Positions 1 to 6,816 of a stretch of DNA of 12,863 nucleotides are shown here, in pieces. The translations under genes and the position numbers were made by a program. The DNA is from Candidatus Bathyarchaeota archaeon (GTDB lineage: Archaea; Thermoproteota; Bathyarchaeia; Bathyarchaeales; Bathycorpusculaceae): positions 1 through 12,863 of the forward strand of contig JAENXI010000010.1 of the NCBI GenBank assembly GCA_016649625.1. The letters run 5' to 3'. Numbering within the stretch: position 1 is the first letter of the stretch; the number at the start of each line of letters is the position of its first letter. Below the pieces are notes generated by a model that searched no databases, was not told the origin of the DNA, and was given only the letters and a program-made list of their open reading frames with translations.

Positions 1-17
1 TGTTTGAAGTATTGTTG

Positions 18-31
18 TTTTTATATATCTG
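18..31 (-). promoter_or_regulatory. Possible TATA box for a gene beyond the left edge
   Basis: Read on the minus strand this stretch is GATATATAAAAAC, a good archaeal TATA-like sequence just downstream of the polB stop. A transcript starting about 25 bases further would serve a gene off the left end of the window. The motif is also TATA-like on the plus strand, so its direction is uncertain. The short region 1-47 shows nothing else. Confidence 0.3.
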
Positions 32-47
32 TATTTTCGAAACTTAA

Positions 48-2756
48 TCATGAAAAGAATCTTTCAAGTTTTGTTAAACCTATTATTTCATCAAAACTTA
101 AACCTAAGGCATCTAATATTTGGTCAAAAGTGGATTGTAAATGAGCTACATATTTGTCGACATCAACTTCGTTCCTAGTTGTGGCTTCAACAGGTTTGAC
201 TCGAGGTTCACGTATTACCTTGATAAAACTGATTACGTCACCTGCTTTTATCTCAACTCCTTTTTCCTGGAGAATTTTAGCTGCTTTAACGTGTTGCGGT
301 GTAGTTTTTGTGTAGTGATGTAGATCTTCTCCCAAAACCACCCGGAAAGCAAGTTCGTCAATGTTTTCCCACCTTCTTTTCTTTATTCTTATATATTGAT
401 CATGGACAATTTTCTTAATATCTTTTTTTGCTTCTTCAAACTCTGTTGGATTCTGAACTTTAGCAAGTCTTTCTTTCATTTTATTGAAAGCGTTTTTTAT
501 TATTGAGGGGGTGTGTCTTTTTTTTCCTGTTAAACCTTTTACATCCACTGTTCCATCTTTCAATATTCCGAGATAATTCTTTTTTCGAGAACTAAAAACA
601 GCATACCTGTAGACTTTTTCGACTTCAATACCCATTTTTAACTCTTTTTCAGTCCAACGAGTTAATTCCGTAATTTGTTCTTTTTTGGGATTTTTCAAAA
701 AGAGGCTATCTGTATCTCCATAAAGAACTTGTATTCCTAATTGTTTTGCTCTGTTTTGAATTTGAGTTATGGAATGTCTGCCGATTGCTGCGGTTGCTTC
801 TGCAACAGGTGGACAATAAAGGTCAAAACTATCAGCTCCAAAAACACCATAGCTAGCATTTAAAATTACTTTTAATGCTCCTTGAGTAACGCTATACCAA
901 TTTCTGAGATCTGCTGGTAAAGTTTTATCATTAGCTCTTGCTTTATACCATCTAACTCTCATGTCTCTAAGCGAACCTATCAATAAACTTTCCAAACCAC
1001 GTTTTTTTGTACAAACCCAATGTGATGTATTAGGTATTATGTTTGTTTGACATTCAAAATGAGGACAACGTACAGATTGATATCCTAAATTCCATACTTT
1101 TATTATCGAAGGATACAAGCTGGGGAAATCCAATACTGCAACATTAAAATGCACTCCAGGAACAGGGTCAACAACTATCGCCCCTTTGTATTTTTTTCCT
1201 TTTATTACTGCAGTTGTGGTTGTATCTCCTTTTTTAGAGAGAATATCTTCGTAGTTAGGAATCAACATGTTTCTTCTTCTGTGTTCCCGGTGCATAAAAT
1301 TTCTAATCCAACGTGATACTCCCTGTCGACTTACATCTTCTATAGGCATTCCACTTAATCTAGTTAAAACTAGAATTAGTTTCATTGTCAGCTCTTCTTT
1401 AAAACTAGTCAGTTTAAAGGTAATCTCAGAATCTCTGAGGCAATATTTGGCAAGTTCAGAATATGTTAATTCACTAAACGTTTTTTCTATTTGAATTTTT
1501 TCCATCCCTATTAATGCGCTACCAACATCGTTAAGAGAGACATTTCTGTAACGATTTTTAAATGCATAGATCTTTATCGATCTGTTAAAAAAGAACCTAT
1601 ACAAATCAATATGAATTCCATACTTTAGGAGACAAACCCTTTGCCTAACTTCTATTGGAATCTCACTTCTTTTTATGCCCAGATTGATAGCTCGATTTGA
1701 TAAATAACGAAGATCAAAATCATCACCGTTATACGTTAAAATAAATGGGTAATCCCACAATACTTCAAAAAATGAAATAAGAAGATTTTTTTCAGAATCA
1801 AAATATTCTACTTCTGTATCTTCCGATAGTTTTTCTATTCCCTGAACCATACCTTGACGTTTTAGAATGAAAACTTTTTTTTGATTATCTGAACCATAAA
1901 CAGAAACACAGATTACAGGATCTGCAGCTTTGCGAGGATCAGGAATTCGAGTTGATACTGATGATTGAACTTCAATATCTATTGCTGCTCTTCTAAACTG
2001 AGGCCCTGGGTACTCTAGTAATCTTGCCCATCTTTCAATATACTCTAATTCTTCAAGTGGGGCATCTTGAAATTTTTCCTTAATTTTCTTTAGAACTTTC
2101 TCATTTTCTTCAAGCGTAACTGGCGTGAGATTCCCCTTTTTCACCTCGTAAATCATTCCGGGAAAAAGATTTCTATCATGAATATAAGACTGGTAATATC
2201 GAATTTTTGACTCCCAAACTTTAATTTCTTTAGGTTCAATTAAGCCATTTGTAACTTTTGGGAAATCTTCTGGAATTATGTCTCTTATGCACCCTTGCTG
2301 GCGACCACCGATCGCTAAAGGATCATTAGTCACTATTTTTGTTACTTTAATATTTTTATCCAATAATGGATCAAACTTCACCACAGTTTCAAAATGATCA
2401 AAACCTGGATGATTCATTAATCTAGGAATTTTCTTAAGATCCTTTGGTTCCAAGTTCGTTAAACAGTATGGTTTATGATTTGTGTTGTCAAGCCAAAAAA
2501 ATATTTTTCCGGATTTTGGCTCATAGAGTTTTATTACCACTTTTTTTTCTTGGCCATTATATTTTGCAGATACGAAATATGAGGGTGGTAATTCATCTGG
2601 AGAAATTGGAGGAAACTCTGTGTGTTTTTTGCTCCTTTCTATTGTTTTCTTTTCCAGAATGACAGCTGATGTGTCAAAAGTTACTTCTAATGACTTCTCT
2701 TTTTCTACACTTTTTTTTGGTTTCTCTGTGAAGTCAAATAAACTTTTTTGTGCCAT
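48..2756 (-). CDS. polB: Family B DNA polymerase (crenarchaeal PolB1/Dpo1 type), replicative
   Basis: Template-directed DNA synthesis with 3'-5' proofreading; probably the main replicase. The 902 residues carry the full set of family B motifs. Exo I is AIDIEV (D260, E262), Exo II is NGDDFD (343-348) and Exo III is YCLRD (Y438, D442). Pol A is DFPSLYPS (543-550), Pol B is KVILNASYG (629-637), Pol C is YGDTDS (679-684), and GKKR lies at 744-747. The N-terminal half, with HKPY at 94-97 followed by NLEP, resembles Sulfolobus Dpo1 closely from memory. The tail TKLERFF (895-901) looks like a PCNA-binding PIP box, and QKSLFDF (3-9) is a second, looser one. Between Pol A and the fingers helix are C564, H566, C569 and C582, possibly a zinc site. 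Length is normal for PolB1. The ATG is preceded by AGAGG (2769-2773, minus strand) at a long spacing. Divergent from the isoprenoid operon. All catalytic acidic residues are present, so it should be active. Confidence 0.97.
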   Translation of the reverse strand: MAQKSLFDFTEKPKKSVEKEKSLEVTFDTSAVILEKKTIERSKKHTEFPPISPDELPPSYFVSAKYNGQEKKVVIKLYEPKSGKIFFWLDNTNHKPYCLTNLEPKDLKKIPRLMNHPGFDHFETVVKFDPLLDKNIKVTKIVTNDPLAIGGRQQGCIRDIIPEDFPKVTNGLIEPKEIKVWESKIRYYQSYIHDRNLFPGMIYEVKKGNLTPVTLEENEKVLKKIKEKFQDAPLEELEYIERWARLLEYPGPQFRRAAIDIEVQSSVSTRIPDPRKAADPVICVSVYGSDNQKKVFILKRQGMVQGIEKLSEDTEVEYFDSEKNLLISFFEVLWDYPFILTYNGDDFDLRYLSNRAINLGIKRSEIPIEVRQRVCLLKYGIHIDLYRFFFNRSIKIYAFKNRYRNVSLNDVGSALIGMEKIQIEKTFSELTYSELAKYCLRDSEITFKLTSFKEELTMKLILVLTRLSGMPIEDVSRQGVSRWIRNFMHREHRRRNMLIPNYEDILSKKGDTTTTAVIKGKKYKGAIVVDPVPGVHFNVAVLDFPSLYPSIIKVWNLGYQSVRCPHFECQTNIIPNTSHWVCTKKRGLESLLIGSLRDMRVRWYKARANDKTLPADLRNWYSVTQGALKVILNASYGVFGADSFDLYCPPVAEATAAIGRHSITQIQNRAKQLGIQVLYGDTDSLFLKNPKKEQITELTRWTEKELKMGIEVEKVYRYAVFSSRKKNYLGILKDGTVDVKGLTGKKRHTPSIIKNAFNKMKERLAKVQNPTEFEEAKKDIKKIVHDQYIRIKKRRWENIDELAFRVVLGEDLHHYTKTTPQHVKAAKILQEKGVEIKAGDVISFIKVIREPRVKPVEATTRNEVDVDKYVAHLQSTFDQILDALGLSFDEIIGLTKLERFFS

Positions 2757-2780
2757 TCTAAAGTTTTTCCTCTGTTACTT

Positions 2781-2790
2781 CTATAATTAG
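2781..2790 (-). promoter_or_regulatory. Candidate TATA box for polB
   Basis: The minus strand reads CTAATTATAG, with its centre about 28-30 bases upstream of the polB ATG. This would give a leaderless or nearly leaderless polB transcript. The region is AT-rich, so chance matches are likely. If this box is used, the AGAGG upstream of polB lies outside the transcript. Confidence 0.35.
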
Positions 2791-2880
2791 AAGAAACTAA
2801 AACCTTTGCTTCAGTTTTTATTAGCTCTTGTTTTCTGTTATTTTGGGTTTAACTTTTTTGAAAATTTATTATTGAAAAGA

Positions 2881-3873
2881 ATGTTTTTATCTACTTTTTA
2901 TAATAGCTATGGTTCAAGGTGGTTTAAAATAGGAAAAGGGTCTGGTTTTGGAAAAGTCATTTTATTCGGTGAACATTTTGTGGTTCACGGTGTACCTGGA
3001 ATAGTTTCTGCAATTGATTCAACAGCTGATGCTGTAGTTACGAAAAGTAATGAAAAAATTGAGGTGAAAGATGAACGAAAAGTTTCAAAAGGCTATGCGA
3101 AAGAAAAAAAACTACAACAATTTGAATCAATAAATCGTATGCTTAAAAAAATGAACCTTCTTCCAAATATTTGTGGTTTAAATATTTGGCTAGGTGGTTC
3201 TCTTCCTGGTTTTAGTGGTTTAGGTGCTTCAGCTGCTAGTAGTGTAGCCATCGCTCGTGCTATAGCAGAAGAATTTGTTTTATCTGTTTCAAATCAAGAA
3301 ATTAACGAGATAGCTTACGAAGCAGAGAAAGCTTATGCGGGAAACCCTTCAGGTATTGATAATACCGCTGCCACATTTGGTGGTCTTCTTTGGTTTGAAA
3401 AAAATCTTGTTGACGGACCCAACAGAATCGAGGAAATTTCTTTAAAGGAACCAGTTGAAATAGTAATTGGAAGCACCGGAATAGTAGCGAATACTAAAGC
3501 TATGGTCGAAGGTGTGGCAGACAGAAAAAAAACATATCCTCAAAAGTATGATCCTCTTTTCCAGGAAGCTCAAGTCTTAGCGATAAATGCAAGAAAAGCA
3601 ATTCAGAATTTTGATTTATTAAAAGTGGGTGAATTGATGAGTTTCAACCATCGTTTACTAGTGGATATTGGTGTTTCTTGTAAGGAATTAGATCAGTTAG
3701 TGGATATTGCAAGAGAGCAAGGTGCTTATGGAGCAAAACTTACTGGTGGTGGAGGAGGAGGTTGTATGGTTGCGTTAACTCCAGGAAAAAATTTACAAGA
3801 GAAAGTTGCAATTACATTAGAGAATGAAGGTTTTGAGGTACTTAGAACGAAAATTGGAATCAAAAGAATATAA
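2881..3873 (+). CDS. mvk: Mevalonate kinase (GHMP kinase family)
   Basis: Phosphorylates mevalonate with ATP to mevalonate 5-phosphate, the first step of the downstream mevalonate pathway in this operon. Counting from ATG 2881, motif 1 KVILFGEHFVVHG is at 25-37, the ATP loop GLGASAASS at 113-121, the catalytic-Asp segment NPSGIDN at 155-161 (Asp160), and the C-terminal KLTGGGGGGC at 286-295. The order and spacing are those of mevalonate kinase. Coordinates use the most downstream conventional start codon (330 aa), but this ATG lacks a Shine-Dalgarno site and encodes 16 residues with no homology. Archaeal homologues, about 310 residues long, would begin near 2929. A start at ATA 2929 (AGGTGG upstream, TATA near 2900) gives 314 residues. 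The frame also extends upstream to TTG 2806, adding a hydrophobic stretch that I regard as untranslated. Followed 37 bases later by the decarboxylase gene. Function is secure, start is not. Confidence 0.93.
   Translation: MFLSTFYNSYGSRWFKIGKGSGFGKVILFGEHFVVHGVPGIVSAIDSTADAVVTKSNEKIEVKDERKVSKGYAKEKKLQQFESINRMLKKMNLLPNICGLNIWLGGSLPGFSGLGASAASSVAIARAIAEEFVLSVSNQEINEIAYEAEKAYAGNPSGIDNTAATFGGLLWFEKNLVDGPNRIEEISLKEPVEIVIGSTGIVANTKAMVEGVADRKKTYPQKYDPLFQEAQVLAINARKAIQNFDLLKVGELMSFNHRLLVDIGVSCKELDQLVDIAREQGAYGAKLTGGGGGGCMVALTPGKNLQEKVAITLENEGFEVLRTKIGIKRI
2895..2905 (+). promoter_or_regulatory. Candidate TATA box for the isoprenoid operon
   Basis: TTTTTATAATA is centred near 2900. Archaeal transcription usually starts about 25 bases downstream of the TATA centre, which is about 2925 here, immediately before the point where mevalonate kinase homology begins (2929). 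A second AT-rich candidate, GAAAATTTATTAT at 2859-2871, would start transcription near 2891 and leave a short leader containing the AGGTGG at 2917-2922. Both placements fall downstream of the ATG at 2881. Sequence inference only. Confidence 0.4.
2917..2922 (+). promoter_or_regulatory. Shine-Dalgarno site pointing to a mevalonate kinase start at 2929
   Basis: AGGTGG matches the archaeal anti-Shine-Dalgarno over AGGTG, with 7 bases between the end of AGGTG (2921) and codon ATA at 2929. Two downstream genes in the same operon use GGTGA at almost the same spacing (8 bases between GGTG and the start codon at 3911 and at 6817). No ATG, GTG or TTG lies in frame at a suitable distance, so this site decides the start question. 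Confidence 0.45.
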
Positions 3874-3898
3874 AGAGACTCTTAATACTAACTGATAC

Positions 3899-3903
3899 GG
3901 TGA
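3899..3903 (+). promoter_or_regulatory. Shine-Dalgarno site selecting a TTG start
   Basis: GGTGA lies 7 bases upstream of the TTG at 3911. The GTG contained in the site itself (3900) is out of frame, so the TTG is the initiation codon of the decarboxylase gene. Confidence 0.6.
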
Positions 3904-3910
3904 AAAAAAA

Positions 3911-5218
3911 TTGGGTTTTAGAAACTTTTTGGATCAATTAGAGAAAAATGGAGAACTAATTCATATAACCAAAGAAGTTTCAACTAAATATGAAATGGCT
4001 GGTATCATAAGCTCTCTCGATGAGAAACCTGTATTATTTGAAAAAGTTAAAGAATCAAAGATTCCTGTTGTGGCCGGTTTATTATCTTCAAAAATGCTAA
4101 TTGCCAGAGCTCTGAGCTTGACAAGACAAGAACTTTTGAGTAAGCTTTCAAAAGCTATGAACAATCCTATATTACCTGAAGTTGTGGAAAAAGGAGCTTG
4201 CCAAGAAGTTGTTGAAAAAAATGTCGATGTTAGGAAACTTCCAATTCTTAAATACACTAAGAAAGATGGTGGTTACTATATTCCATCAGGAGTAGCTATA
4301 GTGAAAGATCCTAAATTGGGTAGAAACATGTGTTTTCACAGATTAATGTTATTAGATAACAACAAGTTTGTTGCTAGAATTGTTGAAGGTAGGGGAACAG
4401 ATACTGCCCTCAAAAAAGCTGGTGGAGAACTAGAAATAGCTATATGCATTGGTAACTCATCAGCGACTTTGCTTTCTGCAGCAACTTCATTACCGAAAGG
4501 TGTTGATGAACTGGGGATGGCTAATGCTTTAGAGAACACTGAATTAGTGAAATGCAAAACAGTAGATCTTGAAGTTCCCAAAGATTGTGAAATTGTGTTA
4601 GAAGGAAAATTTACTAAAGAAAAAGCTCCTGAAGGGCCTTTTCTAGATTTAACTGGAATAGTTGACAGAGTAAGACAGCAACCAGTGATAGAGATTACTT
4701 GTGTTACTCATAAAAAAGATCCAATATATCAAGCAATACTCGCAGGAAAAAATGAACATAAATTCTTGATGGGTATGCCAATGGAGCCTGCAATCTTTAA
4801 TGCTGTAAATGAAGTATGTGCTTGTAAAGATGTTTATATAACCCCTGGGGGTTGCAGTTGGCTTCATGCAGTTATAAAAATAAAAAAGACTCATTCAAAT
4901 GATGGAAAAAAAGCCATTGAAGCTGCCTTTAGAGGCCATAAATCGTTAAAACACTGTATAGTAGTTGAAGATGATATTGATATTTATGAATCTAATGATG
5001 TAGAATGGTCACTAGCAACTAGATTCCAAGCTGATAAGGATGCTGTTGTTCTTCCTAATATGAAAGGTTCTTCTTTGGATCCTTCTGGAGATCTAACTGA
5101 GGGGAAGAAAGCTAGAACTTGTAAAGTTGGGTTAGATGCTACAATTCCAGATAAAAAAACTGGTAAAGGATTTAAAAGAATAGAATATGAAAAAATTGAT
5201 CTGAAAAATTTTCTGTGA
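3911..5218 (+). CDS. UbiD-family decarboxylase, probable anhydromevalonate phosphate decarboxylase
   Basis: Predicted to decarboxylate trans-anhydromevalonate 5-phosphate to isopentenyl phosphate, using prenylated FMN and a divalent metal. The 435 residues are a full UbiD fold. The N-terminal FRNFLDQLEKNGELIHI is typical of the family. YIPSGVAIVKDP (123-134) and CFHRLMLLD (141-149) correspond to the cofactor and metal region. PEGPF (240-244) places Glu241 at the conserved active-site glutamate, and the C-terminal segment DIDIYESNDVEWSLATRF (355-372) is also conserved. Substrate choice is inferred from context: the next two genes make the substrate and the third consumes the product. Generic UbiD annotation (4-hydroxybenzoate decarboxylase) would mislead, because no quinone genes are nearby. 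TTG start with GGTGA upstream. The stop TGA overlaps the GTG at 5215 of the next reading frame. No UbiX gene, needed for the cofactor, is in this window. Confidence 0.92.
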   Translation: MGFRNFLDQLEKNGELIHITKEVSTKYEMAGIISSLDEKPVLFEKVKESKIPVVAGLLSSKMLIARALSLTRQELLSKLSKAMNNPILPEVVEKGACQEVVEKNVDVRKLPILKYTKKDGGYYIPSGVAIVKDPKLGRNMCFHRLMLLDNNKFVARIVEGRGTDTALKKAGGELEIAICIGNSSATLLSAATSLPKGVDELGMANALENTELVKCKTVDLEVPKDCEIVLEGKFTKEKAPEGPFLDLTGIVDRVRQQPVIEITCVTHKKDPIYQAILAGKNEHKFLMGMPMEPAIFNAVNEVCACKDVYITPGGCSWLHAVIKIKKTHSNDGKKAIEAAFRGHKSLKHCIVVEDDIDIYESNDVEWSLATRFQADKDAVVLPNMKGSSLDPSGDLTEGKKARTCKVGLDATIPDKKTGKGFKRIEYEKIDLKNFL

Positions 5219-5220
5219 TC
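5215..5220 (+). promoter_or_regulatory. Shine-Dalgarno site overlapping the decarboxylase stop
   Basis: GTGATC matches the extreme 3' end of archaeal 16S rRNA and contains the TGA stop (5216-5218) of the upstream gene. It lies 3 bases before ATG 5224. It favours ATG 5224 over GTG 5215 and suggests coupled termination and reinitiation. Confidence 0.5.
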
Positions 5221-5223
5221 TCT

Positions 5224-6420
5224 ATGTATCTCACTAAAAAAGAAAATAGTATGTTAAACGGAGAAAATGGATACTCCGTCAAAAAATCTATGGAAATCCT
5301 TGTTGCCTTAGGCGAAATTTACAATGCTGAAAAATTAATAGATGTGGGTTCTGTACAAGTTTCAGGTGTCTCATATCACAACTTGGGAGATGCAGGTTTA
5401 GAGTTCTTAGAAGAATTAGCAAAAGACGGGAAAGTTAAAGTTTTAACTACTCTTAATCCTGCAGGAATGGATTTAGAAAATTGGAAAAATCTTGGAATCA
5501 GTGAGGATTTTGCAAAAAAACAAAAAATGGTTATAAATGCTTATGAAAGAATGGGGATTCTTATTTCCTGTACTTGTACACCTTATTTAATAGGCAATCT
5601 TCCTCGTTATGGGGAACACATAGCTTGGTCTGAATCATCAGCAGTTACTTTTGCAAACTCAGTGATTGGTGCAAAAACCAACAGGGAAGGTGGTCCCTCA
5701 GCACTTGCAGCAGCGTTTGTTGGTAAAACACCTTATTATGGTCTTCATTTGGATGAAAATCGTATCCCAAATATTCATGTACAAGTTGATAGTTCTTTAA
5801 AAAAGATCTCAGATTTTGGTGCTCTAGGTTATTGTATAGGCACAAAAGCCGAAAATAAAATACCTTATTTAACAGGTATACAAAAAGCAGATGTGGATGA
5901 ACTGAAATCTTTTTCTGCTTCTATAGTAACTTATGGTTCAAAACCACTTTATTATATTGAAGGCATTACTCCTGGATATGAAAAATATCAAATTCCAAAA
6001 GAAAAAATTATTATTGAACAAAATGACCTCCAAGTGGCTTACTCCCAAATAAACGATGAAGTTTCAGATATAGAATTAGTCTGTATTGGTTGCCCTCATT
6101 GTTCTATAAAAGAAATTTCTCAAATAGCTCGCCTATTGAGTAATAAACAAATATCTCCTAAAACCGAATTTTGGGTCGCCAGCTCGCGTGCTGCCAAGCA
6201 ACTTTCTGATGTTCATGGTTACACAAAAATAATTGAACGAGCGGGGGGCAAATTTGCATGTGATACTTGTATGGCAGTTGCTCCACTCAAAGGGAGATTT
6301 AAATCTGTAGCAACCACATCTGCCAAGGGATGTTATTATTCAAGACAAAATAAAATGTTGACAAAAATGGGTGGCATAAAAGAATGTATTGATGCGGCGG
6401 TAACTGGAAAATGGAAATGA
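5224..6420 (+). CDS. Phosphomevalonate dehydratase large subunit (AcnX family)
   Basis: Large, iron-sulfur-bearing subunit of the aconitase-X type enzyme that dehydrates mevalonate 5-phosphate to trans-anhydromevalonate 5-phosphate. With the ATG at 5224 the protein has 398 residues and begins MYLTKKENSML, as AcnX proteins do. The frame is open to GTG 5215, but the extra three residues are not family-like. The conserved block WSESSAVTFANSVIGAK lies at 135-151 and NREGGPSAL at 153-161. Cysteine pairs at C116/C118 (CTCTPY), C287/C290/C293 (CIGCPHC) and C346/C349 (CDTCM) supply candidate cluster ligands; which three are used cannot be told here. The small subunit follows with a 4-base overlap, as expected for a two-gene heteromer. 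Older databases call this DUF521 or 'aconitase X', and related enzymes act on hydroxyproline, but the flanking decarboxylase and kinase genes argue for mevalonate phosphate. Confidence 0.94.
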   Translation: MYLTKKENSMLNGENGYSVKKSMEILVALGEIYNAEKLIDVGSVQVSGVSYHNLGDAGLEFLEELAKDGKVKVLTTLNPAGMDLENWKNLGISEDFAKKQKMVINAYERMGILISCTCTPYLIGNLPRYGEHIAWSESSAVTFANSVIGAKTNREGGPSALAAAFVGKTPYYGLHLDENRIPNIHVQVDSSLKKISDFGALGYCIGTKAENKIPYLTGIQKADVDELKSFSASIVTYGSKPLYYIEGITPGYEKYQIPKEKIIIEQNDLQVAYSQINDEVSDIELVCIGCPHCSIKEISQIARLLSNKQISPKTEFWVASSRAAKQLSDVHGYTKIIERAGGKFACDTCMAVAPLKGRFKSVATTSAKGCYYSRQNKMLTKMGGIKECIDAAVTGKWK

Positions 6421-6809
6421 AAGGAAGAATAATAATGAAAGGAAATGCTCAAGATATAGCTTTAGTTACATCGCAAACAATTTCGTTTTATGGAGGAGTA
6501 GATCCAAACACCGGCATAATAATTGAAAAAGGACATGAACTTCAAGGAAAGAGTGTTAACGGAAAAATTTTGGTTTTTCCGACTGGAAAAGGTTCAACAG
6601 TTGGGTCATATACTTTATACAGAATGAAAAAAAGCGGTACAGCACCTTCTGGAATAATTAACAAAGAATGTGGAACAGTTATTGCAGTTGGGGCTATAAT
6701 ATCTGAAATACCCTGTGTTGATTTGATAGATATTTCAAAAATACAAACAGGTGATTTGGTAAGTATAGAAAATGAAGATGTAATTATTTTAAATGTAGCT
6801 GAAAGGTGA
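6417..6809 (+). CDS. Phosphomevalonate dehydratase small subunit (AcnX swivel domain)
   Basis: Small subunit of the dehydratase, corresponding to the aconitase swivel domain that closes over the active site. With ATG 6417 it has 130 residues: MKGRIIMKGNAQ leads into SFYGGVDPNTG (23-33), a hallmark of the family. PTGKGSTVGSY (55-65) contains Ser60, the probable catalytic base, and INKECGTVIAVGAI (81-94) follows. ATG 6417 forms the ATGA overlap with the large-subunit stop, which favours it over ATG 6411 two codons upstream. The Shine-Dalgarno signal is weak, so translation is probably coupled to the large subunit, which would help keep the two subunits at equal amounts. The stop codon lies inside the Shine-Dalgarno site of the next gene. 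Confidence 0.93.
   Translation: MKGRIIMKGNAQDIALVTSQTISFYGGVDPNTGIIIEKGHELQGKSVNGKILVFPTGKGSTVGSYTLYRMKKSGTAPSGIINKECGTVIAVGAIISEIPCVDLIDISKIQTGDLVSIENEDVIILNVAER
6804..6809 (+). promoter_or_regulatory. Shine-Dalgarno site overlapping the small-subunit stop
   Basis: AGGTGA includes the TGA stop at 6807-6809 and lies 7 bases before ATG 6817. It is a strong archaeal-type site and supports coupled translation of the kinase gene. Confidence 0.6.
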
Positions 6810-6816
6810 ACAAACT

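Noticed and set aside
518..525. A8 tracts in polB (also at 2541-2548 and 2711-2718, minus strand) as programmed frameshift sites
   Set aside because: The reading frame is intact through all of them and they encode Lys-rich protein in an AT-rich genome; no alternative frame product is apparent.
3911..5218. Classical ubiquinone-type UbiD (4-hydroxybenzoate decarboxylase)
   Set aside because: No quinone genes are nearby, the active-site loop differs, and the neighbours make its expected phosphate substrate and use its product.
5215..5223. GTG at 5215 as the start of the dehydratase large subunit
   Set aside because: It adds three residues not seen in the family and would use up the GTGATC ribosome site; ATG 5224 fits better.
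6411..6416. ATG at 6411 as the start of the dehydratase small subunit
   Set aside because: ATG 6417 gives the usual ATGA overlap and the family-like MKGRI start. The choice changes only two residues and remains uncertain.
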